A stretch of 9,409 bases of DNA from Selenomonadaceae bacterium (GTDB lineage: Bacteria > Bacillota > Negativicutes > Selenomonadales > Selenomonadaceae), in contig JAFTEG010000032.1 of assembly GCA_017453765.1 (NCBI GenBank), positions 1-9,409 on the forward strand. The letters run 5' to 3'. The notes beneath the pieces were generated by a model, which saw nothing but the letters and a program-made list of their open reading frames with translations, had not been told where the DNA came from and made no database searches. Every line of letters starts with the position of its first letter. The stretch's first letter is position 1. The translations under genes and the position numbers were made by a program. This document shows, piece after piece, positions 1 to 7,318 of the stretch.

Positions 1-968
1 ACGCCGTCTACGAAGAAAAATATTTACTCGGCACGTCCTTTGCACGTCCGATTATTGCTAAAAAGCTTGTCGAAATTGCACTGGCTGAAGGCGCAGAGGC
101 TGTCGCTCACGGCGCTACCGGTAAAGGCAATGACCAAGTACGCTTTGAACTCACGGTCAAGGCTCTTGCGCCGGAATTAAAAATAATTGCCCCGTGGCGT
201 GAATGGGAGCTTGATTCGCGCGAATCTGAAATTGAGTACGCTAAGGCTCATAACATTCCCATTGCCGCCGAAAATAAAAAGTACAGCATGGACAGAAATA
301 TTTGGCACCTTTCGCACGAAGGTTCAGACCTTGAAGACCCCGCCAACGCGCCGAATAATTCAATGTTCCTCATTTCAAAAGCGCCGGAAGATGCGCCCGA
401 TAAACCGGAAATTATTTCTGTCGACTTTGAACAAGGCATTCCCGTCGCAATTAACGGCGTCAAGAAAAATGCAGTTGAACTTGTCACCGAGCTTAACGAA
501 ATTGGCGCACGCAACGGCATTGGCATTGTCGATATCTGCGAAAACCGCCTTGTAGGTATGAAGAGTCGCGGAGTATATGAAAATCCCGCAGGTTCAATTC
601 TCTACTACGCACACCGCGAATTGGAATATCTCTGCCTTGACCGCGCCACTTTCCATTTCAAGCAGCACGTTGCGGTTAAGTACGGCGAATTGGTTTACGA
701 CGGTATGTGGTTCTGTCCTCTGCGCGAAGCGCTTGCCGCGTTTGTCGACGAGACGCAGAAAACCGTTACCGGTACCGTTAAGCTGAAACTTTACAAAGGC
801 AATATCATTTCCGCCGGTTCGCAGTCGCCGCACTCACTTTACAGCAAGGAATTTGTCACGTTTGAACATGATGACGTTTACAATCAAGCTGACGCTACCG
901 GCTTTATAAATCTGTTCGGACTGCCGCTTAAAGTTCGCGCATTGGTGAAAGGAGGGGCTAGGAATTAG
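1..968 (+). CDS. argG: Argininosuccinate synthase, C-terminal ~321 residues (5' end outside window)
   Basis: Joins citrulline and aspartate with ATP to give argininosuccinate, the second-last step of arginine synthesis, in the cytoplasm. The reading frame is open from base 3 to a TAG at 966-968. Family blocks are visible in order: [29 protein letters not shown] (substrate-binding loop), [26 protein letters not shown], then the C-terminal helix ending [17 protein letters not shown]. The family is about 400 residues long, so roughly 80-90 N-terminal residues, including the ATP pyrophosphatase loop, lie off the left edge. The last residues (GARN) are encoded by the start of a G-rich heptamer repeat, suggesting the repeat overran the original end. 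argH follows 72 bases downstream on the same strand, the usual argGH order, so the two are probably cotranscribed. An internal ATG at 288 is not the true start. Confidence 0.97.
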   Translation, partial: AVYEEKYLLGTSFARPIIAKKLVEIALAEGAEAVAHGATGKGNDQVRFELTVKALAPELKIIAPWREWELDSRESEIEYAKAHNIPIAAENKKYSMDRNIWHLSHEGSDLEDPANAPNNSMFLISKAPEDAPDKPEIISVDFEQGIPVAINGVKKNAVELVTELNEIGARNGIGIVDICENRLVGMKSRGVYENPAGSILYYAHRELEYLCLDRATFHFKQHVAVKYGELVYDGMWFCPLREALAAFVDETQKTVTGTVKLKLYKGNIISAGSQSPHSLYSKEFVTFEHDDVYNQADATGFINLFGLPLKVRALVKGGARN

Positions 969-1036
969 GGGCTAGGGGCTAGGGGCTAGAGGTTAGATTT
1001 TAATACTCTTCCCTAATCCCTCTTCCCTCTTCCCTA
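954..1036. repeat. Two opposed heptamer arrays between argG and argH
   Basis: From 954 to 995 the sequence is six in-phase heptamers: GGGGCTA, GGAATTA, GGGGCTA three times, GAGGTTA. From 1009 to 1036 there are four heptamers on a C-rich theme: TTCCCTA, ATCCCTC, TTCCCTC, TTCCCTA. On the other strand these read TAGGGAA-like, so the arrays are roughly inverted and partly complementary (ATTAGGG against CCCTAAT). The first array supplies four GGGG runs, three of them separated by only CTA, a pattern able to form a G-quadruplex in the coding strand and mRNA. The array includes the last codons and stop of argG, and the second ends four bases before the argH ATG. Function is not known; it may be a dispersed short tandem repeat. 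Confidence 0.85.
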
Positions 1037-1040
1037 CCAA

Positions 1041-2525
1041 ATGAGTCAAAATTTCAATTCTGATTCTAACGAAAAACTTTCAAGCGCGGAAAAAAACTTT
1101 GACTTAGATAAAAACCAAACGCGACAATCGGGTCAAGCGTCACGCTTGTGGGGCGGGCGTTTTGAAAAGTCTACCGACGAAATGATTAACGATTTTCAAG
1201 CGTCGATAAACTTCGACAAGCGCCTTTACCGTGAAGATATCGCAGGCTCAATCGCTCATGCCAAAATGCTTGCCGCGTGTAAAATTATTTCCGCCGAAGA
1301 TTCGGTAAAAATAATTGACGGCTTGAAAAAAATTTTGGCGCAGATTGAAAACGGCGAATTTAATTTCAGCGTCGAGCTGGAAGATATTCACATGAACGTT
1401 GAAAAGGCGTTGACTGATTTAATCGGCGAGGCGGGCGGACGTTTGCATACTGCGCGGAGCCGCAATGACCAAGTTGCGCTTGATATGCACTTGTACATGC
1501 GCCGTACCGTGAAAGAAGTTCAAGATTTAATTTTGGAGTTGCAGAAAAGTCTTGTCGACGCGGCGGAAAAAAATTTAAGCGTCATAATGCCGGGTTATAC
1601 GCACTTGCAACGCGCACAGCCGATTTTATTTTCCCACCACCTTATGGCTTACTTTCAAATGCTTAAGCGCGATTATGACAGATTCAGCGGCGTTTATCAG
1701 CGTGCAGACATAATGCCTTTAGGCGCCGGTGCGTTGGCAGGCACGACATTTCCAATCGACCGTGAATTTGTTCAAGCCGAGTTAGATTTCACGGAAATTT
1801 ATATGAACAGTTTGGACGCGGTAAGTGACAGGGATTATATCTTGGAATTTTTGTCGGCGGCGTCAATTTTGATGATTCACCTTTCGCGTTTGAGTGAAGA
1901 AACAATTTTATGGTGCAGTCGCGAATTTAATTTTGTCGAATTGGACGACGCGCATTGCACCGGCTCTTCGATGATGCCGCAGAAAAAAAATCCCGACGTG
2001 CCGGAATTGGTACGCGGGAAGGCGGGACGTGTTATCGGTCACCTTAACGCAATGCTGGTGACGGTTAAATCTCTGCCGCTTGCCTACAACAAGGACTTGC
2101 AGGAAGATAAGGAAGGACTTTTCGACGCGATTGACACGATTAAATTTTGCTTGAAGGTCTACGCGCAGATTATCACCGGCATGAAGGTTAAGGCGGAAAA
2201 TATGCGCCGCGCGGTTGATGAGGATTTCAGCAACGCTACGGATTTGGCAGACTACCTTGTCAAAAAAAATCTGCCGTTCAGGCAGGCTCATGAAGTCGCG
2301 GGTAAATTGGTGCATTACTGCATTGAACGCGGCATTTATTTGAAAGACGTAACGCTTGACGAGTTCAAAACTTTTTCCGACAAATTCGACGCAGATATTT
2401 TCGACGCGATTAAGGCGGAAACTTGCGTAAATTCGCGTAATTCATTGGGCGGCACGTCCACCGCGCAGGTTACCAAGCAGATTGAACTTGCGAAAAAATA
2501 TTTTGCCGACATTGTACCGGCGTAA
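1041..2525 (+). CDS. argH: Argininosuccinate lyase
   Basis: Cleaves argininosuccinate to arginine and fumarate, the last step of arginine synthesis. It belongs to the fumarase/aspartase superfamily of homotetramers. Recognisable blocks are [10 protein letters not shown] (residues about 35-44), [41 protein letters not shown] (with the conserved TH), and the superfamily signature [12 protein letters not shown] carrying the mobile catalytic serine loop, then [16 protein letters not shown]. At 494 residues it is longer than the usual ~460 because of about 34 extra polar N-terminal residues before the conserved start of the fold. The ATG at 1041 is the only good candidate; no Shine-Dalgarno sequence precedes it, only a C/T-rich heptamer array, which is unusual here because most neighbours have clear AGGAG sites. 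It ends TAA, 60 bases before a strong terminator stem. Confidence 0.97.
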   Translation: MSQNFNSDSNEKLSSAEKNFDLDKNQTRQSGQASRLWGGRFEKSTDEMINDFQASINFDKRLYREDIAGSIAHAKMLAACKIISAEDSVKIIDGLKKILAQIENGEFNFSVELEDIHMNVEKALTDLIGEAGGRLHTARSRNDQVALDMHLYMRRTVKEVQDLILELQKSLVDAAEKNLSVIMPGYTHLQRAQPILFSHHLMAYFQMLKRDYDRFSGVYQRADIMPLGAGALAGTTFPIDREFVQAELDFTEIYMNSLDAVSDRDYILEFLSAASILMIHLSRLSEETILWCSREFNFVELDDAHCTGSSMMPQKKNPDVPELVRGKAGRVIGHLNAMLVTVKSLPLAYNKDLQEDKEGLFDAIDTIKFCLKVYAQIITGMKVKAENMRRAVDEDFSNATDLADYLVKKNLPFRQAHEVAGKLVHYCIERGIYLKDVTLDEFKTFSDKFDADIFDAIKAETCVNSRNSLGGTSTAQVTKQIELAKKYFADIVPA

Positions 2526-2585
2526 AATTTAAAACGGATAAAAATTTAGTAACGGCTAAAAGCTACCGGCTACCGTATAACAAAA

Positions 2586-2616
2586 CGTCTGTGTTACGTA
2601 ACGCAGGCGCTTTTTT
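2586..2616 (+). terminator. Rho-independent terminator of argGH, probably bidirectional
   Basis: A long inverted repeat at 2586-2609 (CGTCTGTGTTAC against GTAACGCAGGCG, 12 pairings including G-T wobbles) is followed by CTTTTTT on the plus strand. On the minus strand it is followed by GTTTTG, so it can also serve the converging methyltransferase gene, whose stop is at 2622. The preceding 2526-2585 holds no gene; it contains a small inverted motif around AGCTACCGGCTACCG of unknown meaning. Confidence 0.85.
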
Positions 2617-2621
2617 GTTGC

Positions 2622-4164
2622 TTAAATTATTTGCAACGCCTTAAGTATCGGCAGGCGGTTTTCTGTAAAACTTTGCGCCATATTTTTAAACTCAGCTAAA
2701 TTTTCTTCCGCGCCGTTCAAACTTTTACCGGCTTTAACCAGTGACAAACCCCGCGCAGAAAAAATTTTCCATGCGTAATTTGCAAGCTCGTCAACGCCTG
2801 TAATGCCTTCATATTCAGCCGCAAGAAAAACTCTTTCCATTTTAGTCAGAGGAAAGCCGCCGCCGGTCACGGGATTTGCCAAAAATTGTAAATCGTCCGA
2901 ATCATAAGCGCGTTTGCAAATGTATTTGTTGAGATTGACGCAATAAGGCTTTACGTGCTGAATTGTAACTTCCGATTGACACGGCATAATGTTGCCGTTC
3001 CGCATTAAAAGCACTATTGCTTGAAACATGGTAGCTTTCGAGATATCGGGATTTTTTTCTAAGAAGGCTTTGAAATTTTTCGGCGCGTAATCTTCCGCCG
3101 CCAAGTAGTTGTAAATTTTTTCGGCAACATTTTCAGTCAAAGTCACGTTGCCTGCCGGTACCGCTACGCTTTGGGGAAATTTATCTTTCGTCATTAAGAC
3201 GTAATTCGTGCTGAGAATACGTTCAACGCGTTCAAATTCCGGCAATCTGCGCGCGCCGCGAATATAAATATCCTTGCGAAATTGGCGGTTGCGGAAATAA
3301 TCTTTAATCTGTTCACGCATAATCGAATTTTCAATGCCGTTGATAAATGCCAAATTGTCCTGCGAAAAATTGTAATTGTCCAAAGTCTCGACTATTTCAG
3401 TCGTGCAGGCGAAATCCAATTTTGCGGCTTGAAGAATTTCCGCGACTTCAGAAAAGTACATACAAATCCAATCGCGATTAAAATATTCATGCGCCAAGTA
3501 GTCATGACTTAGCTTTCTTGCAGTGTTAAAAACATTTTTAACGTCGGGAACACGTTGAAAGTAGGCGGGATTTTTATTTAAAAGCTCTTCGGTAAATTTC
3601 AGCGCCTCTTCGACGCGGTTAAACGTCTTACTGCTTTTATGCGCGTACTTGTCGTGAAGTATGAAAAGTTCGCGAAGAGGTGCGCCGGGCGACCAGCCGG
3701 GATAGCAATTATAGCTGTTGTAAAAGACGCCGCCGGGCTTTAAAAACTTCCGTGCAAACTCCACAATATGCGCTTGATTTTCTTCACTGATCCAGCTCCA
3801 AATGCCGTGCAAACTGATTGAATCGAATTGCGGCAAGTCGTCACGGTGCAACATTTCTTCAAAGCTGTCATCAAAAAATTTTGCGCCGCACTTTGACGCC
3901 GTGCAGAGTTCATTGGCATGAGCCGCGTGCGAAGGGTTGAAATCCGTATCAAAATATTTTCCCTGCGTTGCGGCGGCGTGAATGTTAATCGACAAGCCTT
4001 GACCGTAGCCCAATTCGCAATGCGCAGAATTTTCGTCAGACTCGGCAGGCGGCATAAAACCGTTTATCAGTAAGCAGAAATTTTGATAAGCGGGGGCTTA
4101 ATTCCTTGTAATAGCCGTAAGTGTAAGTTGACTCTGTGAAGTAGCCGTCATTCCAACTGTTCAA
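2622..4164 (-). pseudogene. SAM-dependent methyltransferase with methyltransferase regulatory domain, one-base frameshift near the N-terminus
   Basis: A class I SAM methyltransferase followed by a 'methyltransferase regulatory domain' region (PF10119-type architecture, from memory). The long reading frame (4055 to 2622, 477 residues) contains SAM motif I, ELGYGQGLSINIHAAA, then TDFNPSHAAHA, FDDSFEEML, LPQFDSISLHGIWSWIS and LKPGGVFYNSYNCYPGW, all typical of this family. It starts too late: the family N-terminus (NSWNDGYFTESTYTYGYYKEL) lies upstream in another frame, beginning with TTG at 4164 behind AAAGGAG (4174-4180, nine-base spacing). The two frames join to give about 513 residues, the usual length, if one base is removed around the AAATTTT run at 4078-4084. 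This is either a true frameshift mutation or a homopolymer sequencing error. The substrate is unknown. It lies downstream of flagellin on the same strand, so a flagellin or glycan target is conceivable but unproven. Confidence 0.85.
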
Positions 4165-4224
4165 TTTACAAAACTCCTTTAAAAAATTAAGCTGTATGTA
4201 TAAATAATTATTTCGCCGAAAAGT

Positions 4225-4247
4225 AAAAAACGCGCCGTATCGACGCG
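4225..4247 (-). terminator. Rho-independent terminator after flagellin
   Basis: On the minus strand CGCGTC-GATAC-GGCGCG forms a six-pair stem (one T-G wobble) followed by TTTTTT (4225-4230). It lies about 75 bases past the flagellin stop, separating flagellin from the methyltransferase gene, whose start is at 4164. The 158 bases between the two genes hold no other gene. A TATACA at about 4196-4201 (minus) could be a weak -10 for the methyltransferase, without a convincing -35. Confidence 0.7.
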
Positions 4248-4322
4248 CCGAAATATATTTACGTTTATTTTAAAGTTACTTACCATTGAAAAAACGTTGG
4301 CTGAAAATTTTCGCCGAAAAAT

Positions 4323-5303
4323 TTATTCTCTCATAAGATCAATGAAAGACGCCATTGTAGTATTAGCCTGCGCCATCATAGCTTGAGTCGCCTGCATAAG
4401 TACGTTGTGCTTGACGAAGTTTGTCATTTCCTTAGCCATGTCGGCATCTTGAATTGTACTCAATGCCGCCGTTGTATCGACGGACGTTTCTTGCAAGTTG
4501 CTCATGGTAGAATCCAAACGCTCCTGCACGGTGGCAATTTCAACCTGCTGAAACAGTGCGCGGGACAAGGATTTATCAAGGTCTTTGTAGGTTTGCATTG
4601 CATTTTCAGAAGTCGACACGTCAAGCGTAACGTCTTTCAAGATATAATCCTTAGTCATGTTGCCGAGATGAACTAAAATGCTGTCGCCTCTGTCGGGACC
4701 AGTTTGGAAGTGCATGGCTTGATCCGGATTATCTTCCCAATCAAATGAATCGAAAGTCAAGACGCCGCCTGTTGTAGAGGTTACCTCATTGCCATCGTCG
4801 TCATATACTTTATCGCCATTTTCGTCAGTCACTGCGTAAGTCGTGACATCTTGCAATGTTTCAGTGATTGAGCCGAAATCACCTCTAAGCAAGTACCTGC
4901 CGCTTTGTGACACGAGAGAAGACGCGTCGATTTGACTGCTGAGTTGTTCAAGTTCATACTGCAACGCCTTGCGTTCATCGGTAGTCAGTGTATCGTTGGC
5001 GCCTTGCAACGCCCTTGTCTTCATTTGCTGTATAACGTCGACAATCGACGTAACTGCCGCTTCCGCGACGCCTAAAAGTGAATTTGCACTTTGCGTGTTT
5101 TGCTGACTTTGGTCAAGACTGCGAATTTGCGAGAGCATTTTTTCGCTGATAGCCTTGCCGGCGGCATCGTCGCCGCTGTGGTTAATTCTAAGACCCGACG
5201 AAACTCTTTCCATGCTCTTGCTCATTTCGGTCGAGTGGTTATTCATTATCGTGGTCAAGCCGTCAGCGCCTCTAACCAAGTATCCGCTCATTCTAATTGG
5301 CAT
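4323..5303 (-). CDS. Flagellin (FliC-like) with divergent termini
   Basis: Structural subunit of the flagellar filament, exported through the flagellar type III system. Residues about 25-135 form the conserved N-terminal D0/D1 helices (SMERVSSGLRINHSGDDAAG, then AISEKMLSQIRSLDQSQQNT, SLLGVAEAAVTSI and QMKTRALQGAN). Residues about 140-235 are a short acidic variable region (ENGDKVYDDDGNEV). Residues about 240-326 form the C-terminal D1/D0 helices (QERLDSTMSNLQETSVDTTA, IQDADMAKEM, QATQAMMAQANTTM). It differs from textbook flagellins: it starts MPIRMSGYLVRGADGL rather than with a MxINTN-type motif, and ends FIDLMRE rather than LLR or LLG. AAGGAGGG about eight bases before the ATG is a strong ribosome site. 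It stands alone between its own sigma-28-like promoter and a terminator. It could be one of several flagellin paralogues. Confidence 0.93.
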   Translation of the reverse strand: MPIRMSGYLVRGADGLTTIMNNHSTEMSKSMERVSSGLRINHSGDDAAGKAISEKMLSQIRSLDQSQQNTQSANSLLGVAEAAVTSIVDVIQQMKTRALQGANDTLTTDERKALQYELEQLSSQIDASSLVSQSGRYLLRGDFGSITETLQDVTTYAVTDENGDKVYDDDGNEVTSTTGGVLTFDSFDWEDNPDQAMHFQTGPDRGDSILVHLGNMTKDYILKDVTLDVSTSENAMQTYKDLDKSLSRALFQQVEIATVQERLDSTMSNLQETSVDTTAALSTIQDADMAKEMTNFVKHNVLMQATQAMMAQANTTMASFIDLMRE

Positions 5304-5363
5304 TGTAATTCCCTCCTTGAAATAATACCAAAAAATTTATCCCTAAATTTATCTTTTTTAAGT

Positions 5364-5391
5364 GTATCGTCAGCTTTTATAAAAAAATTTA
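5364..5391 (-). promoter_or_regulatory. Candidate sigma-28 (FliA/SigD) promoter of flagellin
   Basis: On the minus strand TAAA (5388-5391) is followed after 16 bases by GACGATAC (5364-5371), close to the sigma-28 consensus TAAA-N15-GCCGATAA (six of eight at -10). The expected transcript start would leave an untranslated leader of about 50-60 bases carrying the strong flagellin ribosome site. Both position and target gene fit, since flagellins are standard sigma-28 targets. The spacer is one base longer than ideal, so this is a good candidate rather than a certainty. The rest of 5304-5484 is AT-rich with no gene. Confidence 0.6.
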
Positions 5392-5484
5392 TAATCGGTT
5401 GACTGGGTCACCAATTGAATTTTAAATCATACTTTATGAAAAATCAACAAAAATTTTATGCGTCCGATAAATTTTTTTCTTGCG

Positions 5485-5973
5485 TCAATTCAAGTCGTCG
5501 ATATCTAAGCCGAAAAATTTTTCTGCCGCCGCCGCAATAATTTCCGCTGAAAAGCCGCGCGTCATTAAGTATTGGCGCATTTTATTTTTGTACTTCCAAG
5601 CGTCCTTGCCGTCAGTGAAAGTTTGCAACGGGAATTTTTTTACCAGCGCTTCAACCGCCGCATTGAGTTCATGTTCGTAAGTGTCGGCAGGGATTAATTT
5701 TTTCACCATGTCTGAATCAAACCCCCTTTGTACTAACTTCATATAAATTTGCCGGACGCTCAACTTTCCCGCCGCGTAGAGATTTTCAAACTGCCGCGTA
5801 CAAGTTTCCTCGTCGTTAAGGTAGTGATACTTCTGCAGTTTATCAATCGCCGCGTCGACTTCCTCTTCGTCGAACTTCCGCGCCAAAAGTTTTCGCTTTA
5901 AAGACTTTGAACTTTGTTCCTGCCTTGCCAAAAGGTCTGTCGCCTTCATCAATGCCGTTTTACTTTCTGCCAC
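5485..5973 (-). CDS. recX: Regulatory protein RecX
   Basis: Modulates RecA by binding its filaments and limiting their extension during recombination and SOS. It is built of repeated three-helix units. The first is LLARQEQSSKSLKRKLLARKFDEEEVDAAIDKL, followed by the signature-like YHYLNDEETCTRQF; the second is KLSVRQIYMKLVQRGFDSDMVKKLI; and the last is YLMTRGFSAEIIAAAAEKFF. At 162 residues it is within the normal range. The chosen start is GTG at 5973, with GGGAG nine bases upstream and 14 bases of overlap with the lgt 3' end, implying translational coupling. It ends TGA. No recA is in view. lgt-recX looks like one transcript, driven from the promoter at 6771. Confidence 0.9.
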   Translation of the reverse strand: MAESKTALMKATDLLARQEQSSKSLKRKLLARKFDEEEVDAAIDKLQKYHYLNDEETCTRQFENLYAAGKLSVRQIYMKLVQRGFDSDMVKKLIPADTYEHELNAAVEALVKKFPLQTFTDGKDAWKYKNKMRQYLMTRGFSAEIIAAAAEKFFGLDIDDLN

Positions 5974-6739
5974 GTTGCCGCACTCCCAAGTAAATAAATA
6001 TCGCCAAAAAAATCGTGAACGCCGCCACGCTTGTAACCTGCGCGCTTTTCAAAATGCCGAACGCCAAGTCCGTGTAATCGCCGCGCAGATATTCCAAAAA
6101 AAACCTAGACGTCGCGTAAAGCATCACGTACAGCGCGAAACATTGACCCTTGACGTAGTTTGTGGATCGGAAAATTAAAAGCAGAGCCATAATCACAATG
6201 TCGAGTTGGCATTCCCAAACTTCGGCAGGAAAAAGCGGTTGTGAACCGTATGTGCGAAAAGCCAGCGTCGTTTCAGGATAAACTATGCCGAAATGTCCGC
6301 CGGTCGGCATACCGAATGCGTCGCCGTTCAAAAGATTTGCGCAACGTCCAAGCGCTTGACCGAGTACGATAGCCGGCGCCAAAATGTCAGCTAAATGTAT
6401 CACGTCCAATTTTTTTGTATGCGCATAAAAACCGCCTGCCAGCACGCCCAAGATAACGCCGCCTTGCACCGCCATGCCGCCTTGCCACACGTTTAAAATT
6501 TCGTCCAAGTGATTTTGGTAGTAATCCCAGTCAAAAAAGAAAACGTCCCATAACCTTGCGCCGAGCAGTCAGAAAAAGCCGCCTATTAGTCCAATGTCGA
6601 CTAAATATTTTTCGTAGCCGCGACCGTCCGCCTTTGCAAAAAAATATCCCGCGCCGGTTGCCAAAAATATCGACAGTGACAGCACTACGCCGTAAGAGCG
6701 GATTGGAAAATCTCCAATGAAAAATAAATATTGATGCAT
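5960..6739 (-). pseudogene. lgt: Prolipoprotein diacylglyceryl transferase interrupted by one in-frame TGA
   Basis: Lgt transfers diacylglycerol from phosphatidylglycerol to the lipobox cysteine of prolipoproteins in the inner membrane. The signature LGQALGRCANLLNGDAFGMPTGG is clear, with other family blocks LYPE-like IVYPETTLAF, QPLFPAEVWE and LEYLRGDYTDL, plus several hydrophobic segments. Reading from ATG at 6739 gives MHQYLFFIGDFPIRSYGVVL, a typical Lgt N-terminus, and an uninterrupted 259-codon frame except for codon 57, a TGA at 6569-6571 in GGFF*LLGARLWDV. Everything either side is intact, so one base change (for example TGG or TGC to TGA) or a sequencing error explains it. The ATG at 6508 opens the remaining 182 residues but would lack the first membrane helices. 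The position of the E. coli catalytic histidine appears to be Gln (AVQGG). The codon is unlikely to be a recoded Trp because dpnC and recX use TGA as stop. Confidence 0.9.
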
Positions 6740-6749
6740 TTTTAAATTT

Positions 6750-6795
6750 TTCCACGTATAAATTTTTTACATTATAGCACAAAAAAATCCCCGAC
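6750..6795. repeat. 46-bp direct repeat, copy 1 (left border of the island)
   Basis: Identical over 46 bases to 8589-8634, in the same orientation. Weaker similarity continues on the right through the rest of the terminator hairpin to about 6818 (CGGAGA...TAATTTTT). It holds the T-tract side of a terminator and an extended -10 promoter, and lies between brnA and lgt. Confidence 0.93.
6771..6779 (-). promoter_or_regulatory. Extended -10 promoter for lgt-recX
   Basis: On the minus strand the sequence reads TGC-TATAAT (TATAAT at 6771-6776), a perfect -10 with the TGn extension. A -35 such as TTTGTC would overlap the upstream terminator stem. Transcription would start about 25 bases before the lgt ATG. 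Upstream of lgt only GGAAAAA is seen as a weak ribosome site. Confidence 0.7.
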
Positions 6796-6813
6796 AAAAT
6801 TTTTTCATCGGAG
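6781..6813 (-). terminator. Rho-independent terminator after brnA
   Basis: On the minus strand CTCCGA (6808-6813) pairs with TCGGGG (6789-6794), extended inward by AAAA/TTTT, and is followed by seven T (6781-6787). It lies just past the brnA stop and immediately before the lgt promoter. Confidence 0.8.
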
Positions 6814-6821
6814 ATAATTTT

Positions 6822-7013
6822 TTAGCTTGCAACATTTTCTAATTTTTTTCTGCGAAGGCGTGTAGGTTTAAATTTTGTTCGCCATTCTTCTTCTGTAATT
6901 TCCGGAATGTCGCTATAATCAATTTCCTCATCGGGCATTTTTGAAAGTTGATACAGTCTCCAAATTTGTTCTTTTGTAAGTGGAGGAATTTTTTTACTGT
7001 TTGAATTGTCCAA
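6822..7013 (-). CDS. brnA: BrnA-like antitoxin, short form
   Basis: Partner of the BrnT ribonuclease toxin. The conserved core KMPDEEIDYSDIPEITEEEW is the hallmark of BrnA-type antitoxins. Start choice: AAAGGAGGAGG at 7023-7033 lies exactly nine bases before a TTG at 7013, giving 63 residues (MDNSNSKKIPPLTKEQ...). A GTG at 7043 in the same frame would put the ribosome site inside the gene and is less likely. The gene overlaps the end of brnT by 20 bases, implying coupled translation. It stops after TRLRRKKLENVAS, without the ribbon-helix-helix DNA-binding segment that usually follows in BrnA. It therefore either neutralises without repressing transcription, or is a truncated copy. Confidence 0.82.
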   Translation of the reverse strand: MDNSNSKKIPPLTKEQIWRLYQLSKMPDEEIDYSDIPEITEEEWRTKFKPTRLRRKKLENVAS

Positions 7014-7296
7014 AATACTCCGCCTCCTCCTTTCTATTGGCACGACGCGCAGAAATAATTCTGTTTATATCTCCGCGTTCAGTATAAATTACAGCCAAAA
7101 CATTCATAACAAATCCTACAGTCTTTATTCTATCTTCAGAATCACTATGAATTTCATCAAAATCATCATATCTATATTCATCAAGAAAAATTCGTGCCGC
7201 ATCTTCAAACATTACTTTATGTTTTTTCCAATTTATTTCCGCTTTTTCACTGTCCCAAACAAATTTTAAATCGCCGAGTTCAAAATTTACATCCAT
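6994..7296 (-). CDS. brnT: BrnT-family ribonuclease toxin
   Basis: BrnT is the RelE-like mRNA-cleaving toxin of the type II BrnTA system. The 100-residue protein carries the family pattern in order: FVWDSEKAEINWKKHKVMFEDAARIFLD (WDxxKxxxNxxKHxVxFxxA), an acidic stretch with HSDSEDR, VGFVMNVLAVIYTERG, and the C-terminal RIISARRANRKEEAEY. Length and all landmarks are normal, so the toxin looks intact. ATG at 7296 has AGGTGG (7301-7306) just upstream. The gene starts 22 bases after the nuclease fragment and overlaps brnA at its end. It is on the same strand as dpnC with no terminator between them, so it may be read from the promoter at 8610 as well as any local one. Confidence 0.93.
   Translation of the reverse strand: MDVNFELGDLKFVWDSEKAEINWKKHKVMFEDAARIFLDEYRYDDFDEIHSDSEDRIKTVGFVMNVLAVIYTERGDINRIISARRANRKEEAEYFGQFKQ
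7023..7033 (-). promoter_or_regulatory. Strong ribosome binding site that fixes the brnA start
   Basis: AAAGGAGGAGG on the minus strand, an almost perfect anti-16S match, lies within the brnT coding sequence nine bases before the TTG at 7013. Strong initiation here would favour antitoxin excess over toxin. Confidence 0.75.
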
Positions 7297-7318
7297 TAAA
7301 CCACCTTAATGAATTTCT

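Noticed and set aside
187..555. Open frames overlapping argG on both strands, and similar frames over argH, flagellin, recX and dpnC
   Set aside because: They lie in other frames of genes with strong family matches, show low-complexity or basic-rich translations, and lack ribosome sites.
954..1036. CRISPR array
   Set aside because: The units are adjacent 7-mers without spacers, and no cas genes are near.
6508..6571. Recoding of TGA as tryptophan in this organism
   Set aside because: recX and dpnC end at TGA exactly at the expected protein ends, and all other genes use TGG for Trp with no internal TGA.
6531..6797. Minus-strand open frame of 88 codons upstream of lgt
   Set aside because: It is another frame of the lgt N-terminal region, has an atypical composition and no ribosome site, and the lgt frame shows clear family homology.
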